A DNA stretch of 64,000 bases from Aliikangiella sp965214955 (GTDB lineage: Bacteria; Pseudomonadota; Gammaproteobacteria; Enterobacterales; Kangiellaceae). Positions 45,762-54,759 of the stretch are shown piece by piece. Location: positions 310,001 through 374,000 of the forward strand of contig CBDCCU010000010.1 of assembly GCA_965214955.1 (NCBI GenBank), written 5' to 3'. Below the pieces are notes generated by a model, which saw only the letters and a program-made list of their open reading frames with translations, had not been told where the DNA came from and ran no database searches. Made by a program: the position numbers and the translations under genes. Positions within the stretch are counted from its first letter, which is position 1; each line of letters opens with the position of its first letter.

Positions 45762-48700
45762 TTATCTATTCTTCACTTTCTCACTTTGATAGCCCGGTGG
45801 TAAGTGTTTAAATTTATCTTTGCTATTTGGCTTTGACTTAAACTGGAAAGTCCTTAGTGCATCAACATCAATTTCCACAGTTAAAACACAAGGGTTTTCA
45901 CCACCCTTGACGTATAACATCGTCTTACTTTCTGTCTTAGTTGGCCTTAGAACACAAGAACCGCCATATTGAGAAGTATTTGATTGCACAACATAACAGT
46001 GCAAATCCCGAACAGCCGATTCCAATATGTGTTGATAATAGTTTGTATCTTTATTCCATACACAGGCGAGTAATAGATCAATATCAGATTTGAATATAGA
46101 ACGGTGAGATATGTCTGATAGTTCAAAGCAATTGTATGTAGCGAAACTTACCCCTTTCCAACTAACACTATGGTAATAATTTTTGGGCTTTAAGGCTTGA
46201 TTTGCAGGAGTCAGGCGCAATGAGTCTAACATCTCTAATTCAGCAGGAGCGTAGTGGTTTTTTACTCGTGCGGTTACTACACAAGAGTTATACTTATTTC
46301 CTAACTTATAAGGTAGGGCTTCAATTAAAAGGTTATAAGCTCTACCATTAACGACCCAGTGTTCTAAACCAAATACCAAGCCTATCTGGTGCCTTCTTGA
46401 GTATGACACCATAAACGGTAACCACGAAACAGGTATTGCTACTTCAGGTAAAACTAGTAAGTCAGCTTTTTCTTTTAAAGAGCTATTTAATATGTGAAAT
46501 AGCTTGAGTTGCCTAGAAAAAGAAACATTTGGTGATTTGTCTTCCCTGACGGCATTTTCAATATCAACTTCATTAAGCTGCGCATTACCTAAAGCTAGCC
46601 TCATTGCTTTAGATTTTTCTTTCCCTCCAATCTTCAAATGCTCAACAACTAGAGAGTCATTTGAACTTTCATCTAACTTTTCAAATTTAACACCGATATC
46701 CTTCCATTCAGCAAGTTCTGAGTATGCAGATATTGATTCTCGTTGCCAATCACTTAATGCTGAGTCTTCATTTAGAATGCTTAATGCCGTATTCAATTTA
46801 AAGAGTTGAAATTCATCAAAATGGATGAAACGAGGTGAAAAATCTAATTTATCTTGGACTAGTTCATAAGTATCAGACGCCAAGAAGTTTGAATCATCAA
46901 CGAGGCTCCCTTTATAATTAGTAAAGTTTGCAAGAGGCCATGCCACTAACGCATGTCTAATCATATTCGCCTTGCGAAAATTCCTGACATAGGGGTTTAA
47001 CTTTTTATAGTATGCAAATAACGGTAGGCCAGATAACCCATCTGAAGAAGGCCATTCATCAAAAGGTAAGTTTTCAAGCTCTGTGATGTCTTTAGAAAAA
47101 ATTAATGCTACAACTTCTTCTTGAGTAAGTTTTTCATAGGGTTCTATATCTAATAATCCGACACATAAACTCAAGGCAAGATTATTGTAATGCTCAATGT
47201 CCGCTCGTAGTTTTTTGGTTAAACTCGCTTTTTTCGGGCCTGAGATACCTTGAACGTCCGTAACAAATTTAATCTTTGCAGCTTCTGAAACGACTATTTT
47301 ATAAAAATCAATAATAAATGAAGGTTTGTTTAAAATAACTCCATATTGGTAAACCTTTTCCCACAACCTACTATAAGTAATGGTGTTGACTCCATTGAAA
47401 AAAACCTTCAGTTGTGGGATTACAATGTCTTTTTTATCAAGCTTACTTAAACGATGAGCTGTTATATGGGAAGACAAATATCTAGCCAATTCAGTCTCGT
47501 TTTCAGCTAATCCAACCACACTTCTTAATTTATTAGCAGAGCCATCATATAAAATGTCATAGGCAAATTTATCCAGTTCATTATCTATATGCTCTTCAGG
47601 CAAAAACCTAAATGCACTACTTCGCTCTTCTATTTCTTTTTTGAATACTTCTAGTCCTGCTCGGCTATGTTCTTTATCAAAATATTGGAGAATAAGCTTA
47701 TCACGCTGCAATGTCAGAACATTATCATCCACCTTCACAATATAGTTTGAGTCACTGCCAGACTTTTCTATTAAATTGGCAAGGTGCTCTGTAATAAATA
47801 ACTCAATCTGATCACTAGCTTGTATGGTAGGGTCTTTAAAAACAATTAAAATATCATCAACGTATCGACCGTAATATTCAGATCTTACTTTTGCAGTTAT
47901 AGCTTTATCGAATTCACTTAGGTACCAATTAGCGATAACTGCTGAAGAAGCGAATCCAACTGGCAGACCTTTTTTGGAGCTGCATGTCGGGTGAGTAATG
48001 TGTAAGTTTTCTTTAATTTTCAAGTAGTATCGCTGATATATTGCCTCAAGAGCATCATTCAACTTTTGAGCTAAAGGTAAAATATCATCATCAACTTCAC
48101 TTGATGTAACTCTTCTGATTTTAGTGAAATCAACTTCGATTTCATAAAAATAAGATTTGAGATCGAGTGATAAAAATGCCGCATTTTCACCAGCCTTAGA
48201 TAGTTCAGTAGCACTATCTAAGGCGTTATCTCTCCAAGCACTGTATTGATCAAAGTAACGCTTAAAAACTTCAGACTTTGCTTTTTCAGTGCCGAAGAAA
48301 AAACTGTCATTAAACGAAATTGCTGCATCACTTAATCTATTACCGTAGCAGTCCTTAGTTAAGTCACGCTCAAGAGCAGGTGCTACAACCAAACACCACA
48401 ACATCTCAATTATATGAAGCTCTGCTGGCGTTTCTATTAGGTAATTTAACTTGCTAACTTCATATGCTGCGGATGCAGTTACATTAGATAAGTAAAGTCC
48501 ATTGTTTTTATTATGTTCATTTTGCTGTTTTTCTTCAGGTCTGCTTGCACCCTTGGGTAACAACCTATAATTAATCTCTTCCAACCAGCTTTTAAATCTC
48601 TGATTGTCACAAATATCTGAAGCATTAATTACTTCAAGTAACGCTTGAAGATCTTCATCATTATTTCCGCACTCAAATGCCGATACCGTCTGCTTCATAA

Positions 48701-48779
48701 ATAGATTTAGATTTTCAAAATATGTGTAGCTTTTTAGAAATAAATAGGTTTTCTTCAGCTGTTCTATGTCTAGTTCCAT
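45762..48779 (-). CDS. Reverse transcriptase fused to C-terminal nitrilase domain (type 1 defence-associated RT-like)
   Basis: This 1005-residue protein joins two enzymes. Residues 80-460 form a reverse transcriptase: motif A has Asp206 in FLSLDLKSYFYEI, motif B is GLPVGFASSAVIANWY (271-286), and the catalytic box is YVDD (306-309). Residues 755-975 form a nitrilase-superfamily domain with the full triad: Glu779 (LLVLPEV), Lys840 (ARVKNHYAP) and Cys884 (TYNCFELSD). RT-nitrilase fusions belong to the UG1/UG5 group of unknown-group RTs; UG1 is the anti-phage DRT type 1. The 1005-residue length is somewhat short for UG1. The ATG follows TAGGA. A downstream membrane protein is cotranscribed. Confidence 0.88.
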   Translation of the reverse strand: MELDIEQLKKTYLFLKSYTYFENLNLFMKQTVSAFECGNNDEDLQALLEVINASDICDNQRFKSWLEEINYRLLPKGASRPEEKQQNEHNKNNGLYLSNVTASAAYEVSKLNYLIETPAELHIIEMLWCLVVAPALERDLTKDCYGNRLSDAAISFNDSFFFGTEKAKSEVFKRYFDQYSAWRDNALDSATELSKAGENAAFLSLDLKSYFYEIEVDFTKIRRVTSSEVDDDILPLAQKLNDALEAIYQRYYLKIKENLHITHPTCSSKKGLPVGFASSAVIANWYLSEFDKAITAKVRSEYYGRYVDDILIVFKDPTIQASDQIELFITEHLANLIEKSGSDSNYIVKVDDNVLTLQRDKLILQYFDKEHSRAGLEVFKKEIEERSSAFRFLPEEHIDNELDKFAYDILYDGSANKLRSVVGLAENETELARYLSSHITAHRLSKLDKKDIVIPQLKVFFNGVNTITYSRLWEKVYQYGVILNKPSFIIDFYKIVVSEAAKIKFVTDVQGISGPKKASLTKKLRADIEHYNNLALSLCVGLLDIEPYEKLTQEEVVALIFSKDITELENLPFDEWPSSDGLSGLPLFAYYKKLNPYVRNFRKANMIRHALVAWPLANFTNYKGSLVDDSNFLASDTYELVQDKLDFSPRFIHFDEFQLFKLNTALSILNEDSALSDWQRESISAYSELAEWKDIGVKFEKLDESSNDSLVVEHLKIGGKEKSKAMRLALGNAQLNEVDIENAVREDKSPNVSFSRQLKLFHILNSSLKEKADLLVLPEVAIPVSWLPFMVSYSRRHQIGLVFGLEHWVVNGRAYNLLIEALPYKLGNKYNSCVVTARVKNHYAPAELEMLDSLRLTPANQALKPKNYYHSVSWKGVSFATYNCFELSDISHRSIFKSDIDLLLACVWNKDTNYYQHILESAVRDLHCYVVQSNTSQYGGSCVLRPTKTESKTMLYVKGGENPCVLTVEIDVDALRTFQFKSKPNSKDKFKHLPPGYQSEKVKNR

Positions 48780-49126
48780 TAAAATTTCCTATTAGCTTTA
48801 ACTCAAAACTAAAAAGCTCTATTATTTTTAATAATTCTCAGTTTGTTTGAAGTTTTCTTTATGCTATCGTCATGTTTCACAAGCACAGACGGCTGTTAGA
48901 GATTCTATCTAGCTAATGAGCGAGTCAATCTCACCAGCAGTAACATTTTATCAGTTAAAACTTTTGCGGTTCATCTTCAATTAGCACGCCAGTACAGCTA
49001 CAAAAAGCACGCTGCCCGAAACATAGAAAGGATCTTCAACAAATAACTTAATGATTGCGGCTTCTAGTCGAGCTTCTGCAAGTTTCTTCATACCACTTTT
49101 GGTTACTAAAACATTTCTTATAATTC
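48780..49126. other. 347-bp region between the RT-nitrilase and RhuM-Fic genes
   Basis: This must carry the RT operon promoter. No well-supported gene is present. One minus-strand frame of 36 codons (49091 to 48981, MKKLAEARLEAAIIKLF...) has an amphipathic start and a hydrophobic end but no ribosome site, so it may be a gene remnant. Several defence RTs use an adjacent noncoding RNA, but I saw no hairpin array here that would prove one. Confidence 0.4.
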
Positions 49127-50095
49127 TTACGCCAACATATTCATAATTAGACGAATAATCGTTTCTTTTTGTTCTGGAGCTGACTCAGCAACCAGTAATG
49201 TTAATGCCGCTAAACCCGTGTCGTTAATCACTGGTTCTCCACTTTTTCGATATAAATGATGGTTGCGATGGAGAAAATCAACAAACAAAAACGCACCACT
49301 GCGTTTGTTGCCATCAGAAAAAGGATGATTTTTTACTACAAAATACAACAGGTGTGCTGCTTTACTTTCTATTGTTGGGTAAGCAGGCTCACCAAAAACG
49401 GTTTGCTCTAAATTACCTAATAAACTGGCTAACCCATCGCCGCGCGGTTGAGCGAACAATTGTGTTGCTTCGCCTTTATCAATGAGTTGCGCTTTTAATT
49501 CATTTAAGGCTTGCATTGCCTCATCATGAGACACTAACTTGCCACCATTAATGCCTCTAGGCTCATCTAACAAACCTTCATCGTAACGCTGCAACCATAA
49601 AAAAGTTTGGGTATAGCGGCTAACAATTTCAGCTAAACCTCTGCCTGCTTTAGAATCAATATCTGGTGACTTCAACGCTTTATTAATCAAGTCTAAAGCT
49701 TGTTCTAGTTCTTGTGCATTTTTATTAAAGCGTTGTTGGTTAAGGGTATAACCTTGGACTAAATGTTGCTTTAATGTTCTCGTTGCCCACTGGCGAAATT
49801 TCACGCCTTGTTGCGACTTCACTCTATATCCGATAGAAATAATGACATCAAGATTGTAGTATTCAACTTGATAGCTTTTTCCGTCTTCAGCAGTTGTTGC
49901 ATATTTTGCAACAACTAAATCTCGCTCTAACTCCCCTTCTTTAAAAACATTATTAATATGGCGAGAAATCACTGATTTGTCCCGGCCAAACAATAAAATC
50001 ATTTGCGCTTGAGACAGCCATACTGTATCGGCATTAATGGCAACAGGTAATTCAAGTGCGCCATCTTCATTTTGATAAATTTCAACTTTCTTCAT
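49127..50095 (-). CDS. RhuM-family protein with C-terminal Fic/Doc domain
   Basis: This 322-residue protein has the RhuM N-terminal domain (VWLSQAQMILLFGRDKSVISRHINNVFKEGEL and GVKFRQWATRTLKQHLVQGYTLN, residues 24-117), a linker, and a C-terminal Fic/Doc domain with HPFSDGNKRSG (His257 to Gly267). The GNKR form is Doc-like rather than the GNGR of AMPylating Fic proteins, so phosphotransfer onto a target such as EF-Tu is a possibility. Annotated as virulence RhuM/Fic in many genomes, often in accessory islands. It stands between parE and the RT operon. Confidence 0.88.
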   Translation of the reverse strand: MKKVEIYQNEDGALELPVAINADTVWLSQAQMILLFGRDKSVISRHINNVFKEGELERDLVVAKYATTAEDGKSYQVEYYNLDVIISIGYRVKSQQGVKFRQWATRTLKQHLVQGYTLNQQRFNKNAQELEQALDLINKALKSPDIDSKAGRGLAEIVSRYTQTFLWLQRYDEGLLDEPRGINGGKLVSHDEAMQALNELKAQLIDKGEATQLFAQPRGDGLASLLGNLEQTVFGEPAYPTIESKAAHLLYFVVKNHPFSDGNKRSGAFLFVDFLHRNHHLYRKSGEPVINDTGLAALTLLVAESAPEQKETIIRLIMNMLA

Positions 50096-50152
50096 CGTTA
50101 ATCTTTAACTATCTCATTATTTATCTAAACAAATCCCTCAACGATTAACCCC

Positions 50153-52042
50153 CTAACCAATCTCAACCAAGTTACCTTTATCTTCTAACCAGGTTTTACG
50201 TTCGCCAGAGCGTTTTTTAGCAAGCAGCATATCCATAATTTCTTGGGTTTGCTCGTGTGAGTCGATAGTTAGCTGAACCAATCTACGAGTTTCGGTTGCC
50301 ATGGTGGTTTCGCGCAGTTGTTTGGGGTTCATTTCACCTAAACCTTTAAAGCGTTGTACGTTAACATTGCCACGTTTTTTCTCGGCTTTTATGCGATCTA
50401 AAATGCCTTTCTTTTCATCTTCATCAAGGGCGTAATAAACCTCTTTACCAATATCTATTCGATACAGTGGCGGCATTGCCACATAAACATGCCCTGCCTC
50501 TACCAAGGCAACAAAGTGCTTAACAAATAGCGCACATAACAAAGTAGCAATATGAAGGCCGTCGGAGTCGGCATCGGCTAAAATACAAATTTTGCCATAG
50601 CGTAATTTAGATAAATCATCAGAGCCAGGATCTAACCCTAAGGCAACCGATATATCATGGACTTCTTGCGAGCTTAATATTTCACTCGAATCAACTTCCC
50701 AAGTGTTTAATATTTTTCCGCGCAGCGGCATAATTGCCTGAAATTCTTTATCTCGCGCTTGTTTAGCCGAGCCACCAGCCGAGTCACCTTCTACTAGAAA
50801 CAATTCACTTGCCATGGGATCTTGACCAACACAATCAGAGAGTTTTCCGGGTAAGGCAGGCCCACTAGTCACCTTTTTACGCGCCACTTTTTTACGTGAA
50901 CGCATTCTTTTATGCGCATTGGCAATTGCCATTTCGGTAAGCTTGTCACCAAAAATTGGATTTTTATTAAGCCATAAGGAAAAAGAATCTTTAACAATGC
51001 CCGAAACAAAAGCTGCCGATTGACGCGAAGAAAGTTTTTCTTTGGTTTGTCCTGAAAACTGCGGATCTTGCATTTTTACCGACAACACAAAAGACAACCC
51101 ATTCCAAATATCATCGGCGGTTAGTTTTAAGCCGCGCGGTAAACTATTTCTAAACTCACAAAACTCGCGCATGGCTTCTAATAAACCGTTACGCATCCCG
51201 TTAACATGCGTTCCGCCTTGCGGTGTGGGAATTAAGTTCACATAACTTTCATTTAAAAGCTCACCCGCCTCAACATGCCAAAATAACGCCCAATCAACTG
51301 CTTCGGTATCACCTGCAAAACTGCCACAAAATGGCTCGTCGGGAACAAGTTCCATATCAACAGCGGATGATTTTAGATAATCTTTTAGGCCATCTTCATA
51401 GCACCACTCAATTTTATCATCGTTAGTATTGTCGATAAGCGTAACATTTAAACCTGGGCATAAAATGGCTTTGGCTCTCAGTAAATGCTTAAGCTTTGAC
51501 ATGGCATATTTGGGTGAATCAAAGTATTTAGGATCGGGCCAAAATATTACCGATGTTCCCGTATTACGTTTACCAACATCACCTACGTGCTTTAACGGTG
51601 AAGCTAAATCACCATTGGCAAAATTAATTTGATATTTTTTACCATCACGTTTTACATGCACTTCAACCTTTGTAGAAAGCGCATTAACCACCGAAATACC
51701 AACTCCGTGTAAACCACCTGAGAACTGATAGTTTTTATTAGAAAATTTACCACCGGCATGAAGCTTGGTTAAAATTAGCTCAACCCCACTCACGCCTTCT
51801 TCGGGATGAATATCCACCGGCATTCCGCGACCATCATCTTGTACTTCAAGAGAATTATCTTTGTGAACAATAACGGTAATGTTTTTACAAAAACCTGCCA
51901 ATGCCTCATCGACACTATTATCAATAACTTCTTGAGCTAGGTGATTAGGGCGAGTGGTATCGGTGTACATACCCGGCCGTTTTTTAACCGGATCTAGACC
52001 ACTGAGAACCTCAATGGAGTCGGAATTATAGTTATCTGACAT
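50153..52042 (-). CDS. parE: DNA topoisomerase IV subunit B ParE
   Basis: ParE is the ATPase subunit of topoisomerase IV. The 629-residue protein has the GHKL ATPase region (DNSVDEALAGF; DDGRGMPVDIH; GGLHGVG), a transducer domain, and the TOPRIM domain (ELFLVEGDSAGGSAKQ; ILADADSDGLHIATLLCALF) plus the ERFKGLGEMN-type segment (QRFKGLGEMNPKQL). It starts at ATG 52042 and heads toward parC, which is on the same strand but 5.5 kb further on. The intervening accessory genes suggest insertion at this locus. Confidence 0.96.
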   Translation of the reverse strand: MSDNYNSDSIEVLSGLDPVKKRPGMYTDTTRPNHLAQEVIDNSVDEALAGFCKNITVIVHKDNSLEVQDDGRGMPVDIHPEEGVSGVELILTKLHAGGKFSNKNYQFSGGLHGVGISVVNALSTKVEVHVKRDGKKYQINFANGDLASPLKHVGDVGKRNTGTSVIFWPDPKYFDSPKYAMSKLKHLLRAKAILCPGLNVTLIDNTNDDKIEWCYEDGLKDYLKSSAVDMELVPDEPFCGSFAGDTEAVDWALFWHVEAGELLNESYVNLIPTPQGGTHVNGMRNGLLEAMREFCEFRNSLPRGLKLTADDIWNGLSFVLSVKMQDPQFSGQTKEKLSSRQSAAFVSGIVKDSFSLWLNKNPIFGDKLTEMAIANAHKRMRSRKKVARKKVTSGPALPGKLSDCVGQDPMASELFLVEGDSAGGSAKQARDKEFQAIMPLRGKILNTWEVDSSEILSSQEVHDISVALGLDPGSDDLSKLRYGKICILADADSDGLHIATLLCALFVKHFVALVEAGHVYVAMPPLYRIDIGKEVYYALDEDEKKGILDRIKAEKKRGNVNVQRFKGLGEMNPKQLRETTMATETRRLVQLTIDSHEQTQEIMDMLLAKKRSGERKTWLEDKGNLVEIG

Positions 52043-52520
52043 TGAATTCCTTAACTTAATTTTACTTGTTTTTTAATGGTTGATTGTGTCTTCTGTCAGG
52101 CGAAAAAACACCTGTATTAATTAGTCGCCATATCATCGCGTCAATTTTCAATAAAGGCAAGTATTTTAGACTGACACCTGATATTGGCTGTATGATTAAT
52201 GCTTCAGCCCGCCTTGTTGGTTATATCCCTTGCTTCGTCAACTATTTTTTACTCAAGCTTTTGACAAATGCTTTATCGTGATCAGTAACCTACTTACTTA
52301 AAGGTGAAGTAACGGTTAATTGATTTAACCGCCTGCTTCAACCAATCCTATATCGACCAACTACAAGCCATTTAGCTGCTATTTTTGACGGAACTAAAGC
52401 CCGATAGCTTCACAAACCCTCCAACAGACACCAACTATTAACGAAAGATTTGTGTGATCGGCTGAAGAGACTAAGAGGAACAGAGCGAAGGTATTAGGCT
52501 TTTTATATTACCGATGTTTG
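52043..52520. other. 478-bp intergenic region upstream of parE
   Basis: The near side should hold the parE promoter. A plus-strand frame of 65 codons (52084-52281) has no convincing ribosome site or family match and is rejected. A hairpin CGGTTAA...TTAACCG occurs at about 52313-52331. I recognise no gene or element in the remainder. Confidence 0.4.
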
Positions 52521-52862
52521 TTAAAAGTTTACTTCCATAACGGTAACTTTTTGATAACCATTGACACAATCATTTGAGTCTGTAGAAATCCATACTTTAA
52601 CAGGCTTACCAGATGATGCGGCAGCTAATGCAGTGGAATAAATTTGGTTAAACAAGTTAACATCTTTATGAAAAGCGTATAGCCCTTCTTTTGAGCAGGT
52701 ACTATTTTTTGCTTCGGTAGTTCCTTGAGGCTTAATATATACAATACCCGTATTAGAGCTTATTCTTACCTTACTAATAACAAAAGGTGTCGTTTCTACA
52801 TCTCCAGCAAAAACATCACTAGAAAAAATTAAAGTTAAAGCAGCAAATATAAAGAATCTCAT
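52521..52862 (-). CDS. Small secreted two-cysteine protein, paralogue 1
   Basis: A 113-residue exported protein. ATG 52862 gives a signal peptide (MRFFIFAALTLIFSSDVFA); the longer frame from 52934 only adds a non-signal leader. The mature part has the family pattern: beta strands, Cys (NSTCSKEG), a helix (NQIYSTALAAASSGKPVKVW), then a second Cys (SNDCVNGY) and a final strand. It is the last of five tandem minus-strand copies (54367-52521). The topology is reminiscent of AB5-toxin B pentamers (SubB/PltB-like OB folds), which is a guess. Confidence 0.6.
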   Translation of the reverse strand: MRFFIFAALTLIFSSDVFAGDVETTPFVISKVRISSNTGIVYIKPQGTTEAKNSTCSKEGLYAFHKDVNLFNQIYSTALAAASSGKPVKVWISTDSNDCVNGYQKVTVMEVNF

Positions 52863-52884
52863 AATTAAATTTTCAATATATTTA

Positions 52885-53214
52885 TTACTTGTAGACCGTA
52901 AAATAACGAATAGTTTCAGAAACCGACTGGTCAATGCAGTCTCCAGCAGTTCTAAAAGATACCGTTTTATTGGCTGAAAAAGCCATCATTAACACACTTA
53001 AATACTCCTTTGCCATTGGCCTATCCATCTTAAAGGATAAATAATCTCCATTTGAACCATGACAATCAGGTGGATTTTTGACACCACCCTCTGGATAAAT
53101 ATAAACCATATTACCACCTTCAAACATGAGTATTCTTTCTATTTTAGCCGTGGTATTAGCATTTGACTTAAAACTAATAAACAGCAACGTGCCTAATAAA
53201 AGTATCTTTTTCAT
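52885..53214 (-). CDS. Small secreted two-cysteine protein, paralogue 2
   Basis: A 109-residue exported protein from ATG 53214, which follows AAGGAAGGAAT directly. Signal peptide MKKILLLGTLLFISFKSNA. The mature part has PDCHGS, the helix with SVLMMAFSANKTVSF, then AGDCIDQ. Same two-Cys pattern as its neighbours but low identity, so the copies are old or fast-evolving. The ORF from 53247 overlaps the preceding gene and is less likely. Confidence 0.6.
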   Translation of the reverse strand: MKKILLLGTLLFISFKSNANTTAKIERILMFEGGNMVYIYPEGGVKNPPDCHGSNGDYLSFKMDRPMAKEYLSVLMMAFSANKTVSFRTAGDCIDQSVSETIRYFTVYK

Positions 53215-53231
53215 ATTCCTTCCTTTTATAT

Positions 53232-53588
53232 TTAATCGGTTATCCAAACATCAGAAACAATAGGGAATGTTTGAGTACCTCCCCAAAATGGAATAGTTGA
53301 ACACCCCGTACTCCACAGCCCTATTTTTTTGTTGGCCGTATATGCAGACATAATTACCGTAACCATTGCGTCATACCCTCCTAAACTTGAGCGAATATGA
53401 ACTTTATCTCTTCGACTGCACTCGTCTGGATTTTGAAGTTCGTTACTATTCACCCAAAGCGTTAATCCACCACTAGCATGAGCGTGAATTTTATTGATTG
53501 TAACGCCTTGCCCGTAAGGTATTAAGTATCCTGATGCATTAACCCCTGATGTTAATAACACTATTGCTAATAAAATAATTGTTTTCAT
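53232..53588 (-). CDS. Small secreted two-cysteine protein, paralogue 3
   Basis: A 118-residue exported protein. Signal peptide MKTIILLAIVLLTSGVNA, and TTAAGGAAAAC upstream of the ATG. Mature pattern: strand pair with GLTLWVNSNELQNPDECSRRD, the helix VTVIMSAYTANKKIGLW and STGCSTIPF, then a Gly/Thr-rich end. It ends 17 bp before the start of paralogue 2, so the run is one operon. Confidence 0.62.
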   Translation of the reverse strand: MKTIILLAIVLLTSGVNASGYLIPYGQGVTINKIHAHASGGLTLWVNSNELQNPDECSRRDKVHIRSSLGGYDAMVTVIMSAYTANKKIGLWSTGCSTIPFWGGTQTFPIVSDVWITD

Positions 53589-53597
53589 TTGTTTTCC

Positions 53598-53936
53598 TTA
53601 ATTTTTAATGTACATACTACCTGAGTCAGTTAATTGATTATGAGTACCACCATGCCACCCATAGCTAATGCAAGAATGTGAAAAAATCTTTAATTTTTTT
53701 CCCGAAGTAAACGCCGTTAAAGCTAAAGATAATAGCTGATCATATTGAACATGATTTTTCGACACAAAAAGAGTATTTTCGGCTGAACATTGTGATGGGT
53801 TTCCAAAGTCCCCTCTAATTTGAAATCCTTGACCTCTAATAATTTCTATATCATCAACTTTGGCAGTGTTTGTCCAGCCACTAGCTAATATTGGAAAAGA
53901 GGCACTCACTAATAAAAGTAATAGCATTTTTTTCAT
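53598..53936 (-). CDS. Small secreted two-cysteine protein, paralogue 4
   Basis: A 112-residue exported protein. Signal peptide MKKMLLLLLVSASFPILA, with ATAAGGATATTAC before the ATG. Mature pattern: RGQGFQIRGDFGNPSQCSAEN, helix SLALTAFTSGKKLKIF and SHSCISYGWHGGTHN. The GTHNQLTDSG ending is close to paralogue 3 (GGTQTFPIVSD), suggesting these two are nearest relatives. Nine bases separate it from paralogue 3. Confidence 0.62.
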   Translation of the reverse strand: MKKMLLLLLVSASFPILASGWTNTAKVDDIEIIRGQGFQIRGDFGNPSQCSAENTLFVSKNHVQYDQLLSLALTAFTSGKKLKIFSHSCISYGWHGGTHNQLTDSGSMYIKN

Positions 53937-54022
53937 TGTAATATCCTTATATAGATAAAATTAAATATGTGCTTTATTTTTCACTTAAGAATTCTTTCTA
54001 ATTATGTAAAACTCAATAGCAA

Positions 54023-54367
54023 TCAGCCTTCAACAGTCAAGTATTTAAAACCTCTAATTGTATTGTAAGTGCTACCATCGACACTTTTACAATCATCTGA
54101 GTAACCAGAAACAGACTTACCAGCAGTAAAAGCGGCAAGTATTAGGGAATAGGCTTTGTCATAATTAGAATCTGTTTTTGACAACAATACTGCAATAGAG
54201 GTGTCGCAATCATTTGGGTTAGGCCATGCACTGCCATAAATTAAAAGTCCTTCAGACATAAATTTAACTTGGGTTATTTTATTTTTAGATAATCCCCCTC
54301 CAGCCAAAGCGGGGTTTGATAATATAGCTGATAATCCTAATATCAATATAATAATAAATTTTTTCAT
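54023..54367 (-). CDS. Small secreted two-cysteine protein, paralogue 5
   Basis: A 114-residue exported protein. Signal peptide MKKFIIILILGLSAIL...ALA, AAGGAAAAAAC upstream. Mature pattern: GLLIYGSAWPNPNDCDTSI, helix SLILAAFTAGKSVSGY, SDDCKSVDG, and a last strand FKYLTVEG. First gene of the minus-strand run, with the divergent plus-strand paralogue 6 upstream. Confidence 0.62.
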   Translation of the reverse strand: MKKFIIILILGLSAILSNPALAGGGLSKNKITQVKFMSEGLLIYGSAWPNPNDCDTSIAVLLSKTDSNYDKAYSLILAAFTAGKSVSGYSDDCKSVDGSTYNTIRGFKYLTVEG

Positions 54368-54759
54368 GTTTTTTCCTTAAATCAATAGTTCGCCTATTGC
54401 TCTTCAAATAAATGATTGGTGTAAATAAGTTTCAACACTGTTAATAAAAAGTAATTTTAGTAAGCTAACATAGATAATTATATGAAACTTAGAACAACGA
54501 CTCAATTATGAAAGTAAGAGCGTTTATTGTTTACTTGACACAATGGGTTAATGGCTGCCCTCTCTGGTTTTTATATGATATTATTTTGATGAGATATAAA
54601 TTTATATTCAGCAAATCTTATTAAAATGCTTCTGAATTAATTGAGTAGAATTGTAATTTGCTGAATTAAATAAAAATAAATGTGCCATGGGTATATTAGT
54701 TGAGTATTAATACAATTTATTACAATGAGTGAGCGTTAAGTTAACAATATAAGGTGAAT
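54368..54759. other. 392-bp divergent intergenic region between paralogues 5 and 6
   Basis: AT-rich DNA that must hold promoters for both directions. A 38-codon plus-strand frame beginning MKVRAFIVYL near 54508 has no ribosome site and is probably chance. No repeats or terminators stand out. Confidence 0.4.

Noticed and set aside
44899..48779. Retron or group II intron RT
   Set aside because: No msr/msd-like inverted repeats and no intron boundary or maturase domain; the C-terminal half is a nitrilase domain instead.
52084..52281. 65-codon plus-strand gene upstream of parE
   Set aside because: No ribosome-binding site, no family match, and composition unlike its neighbours.
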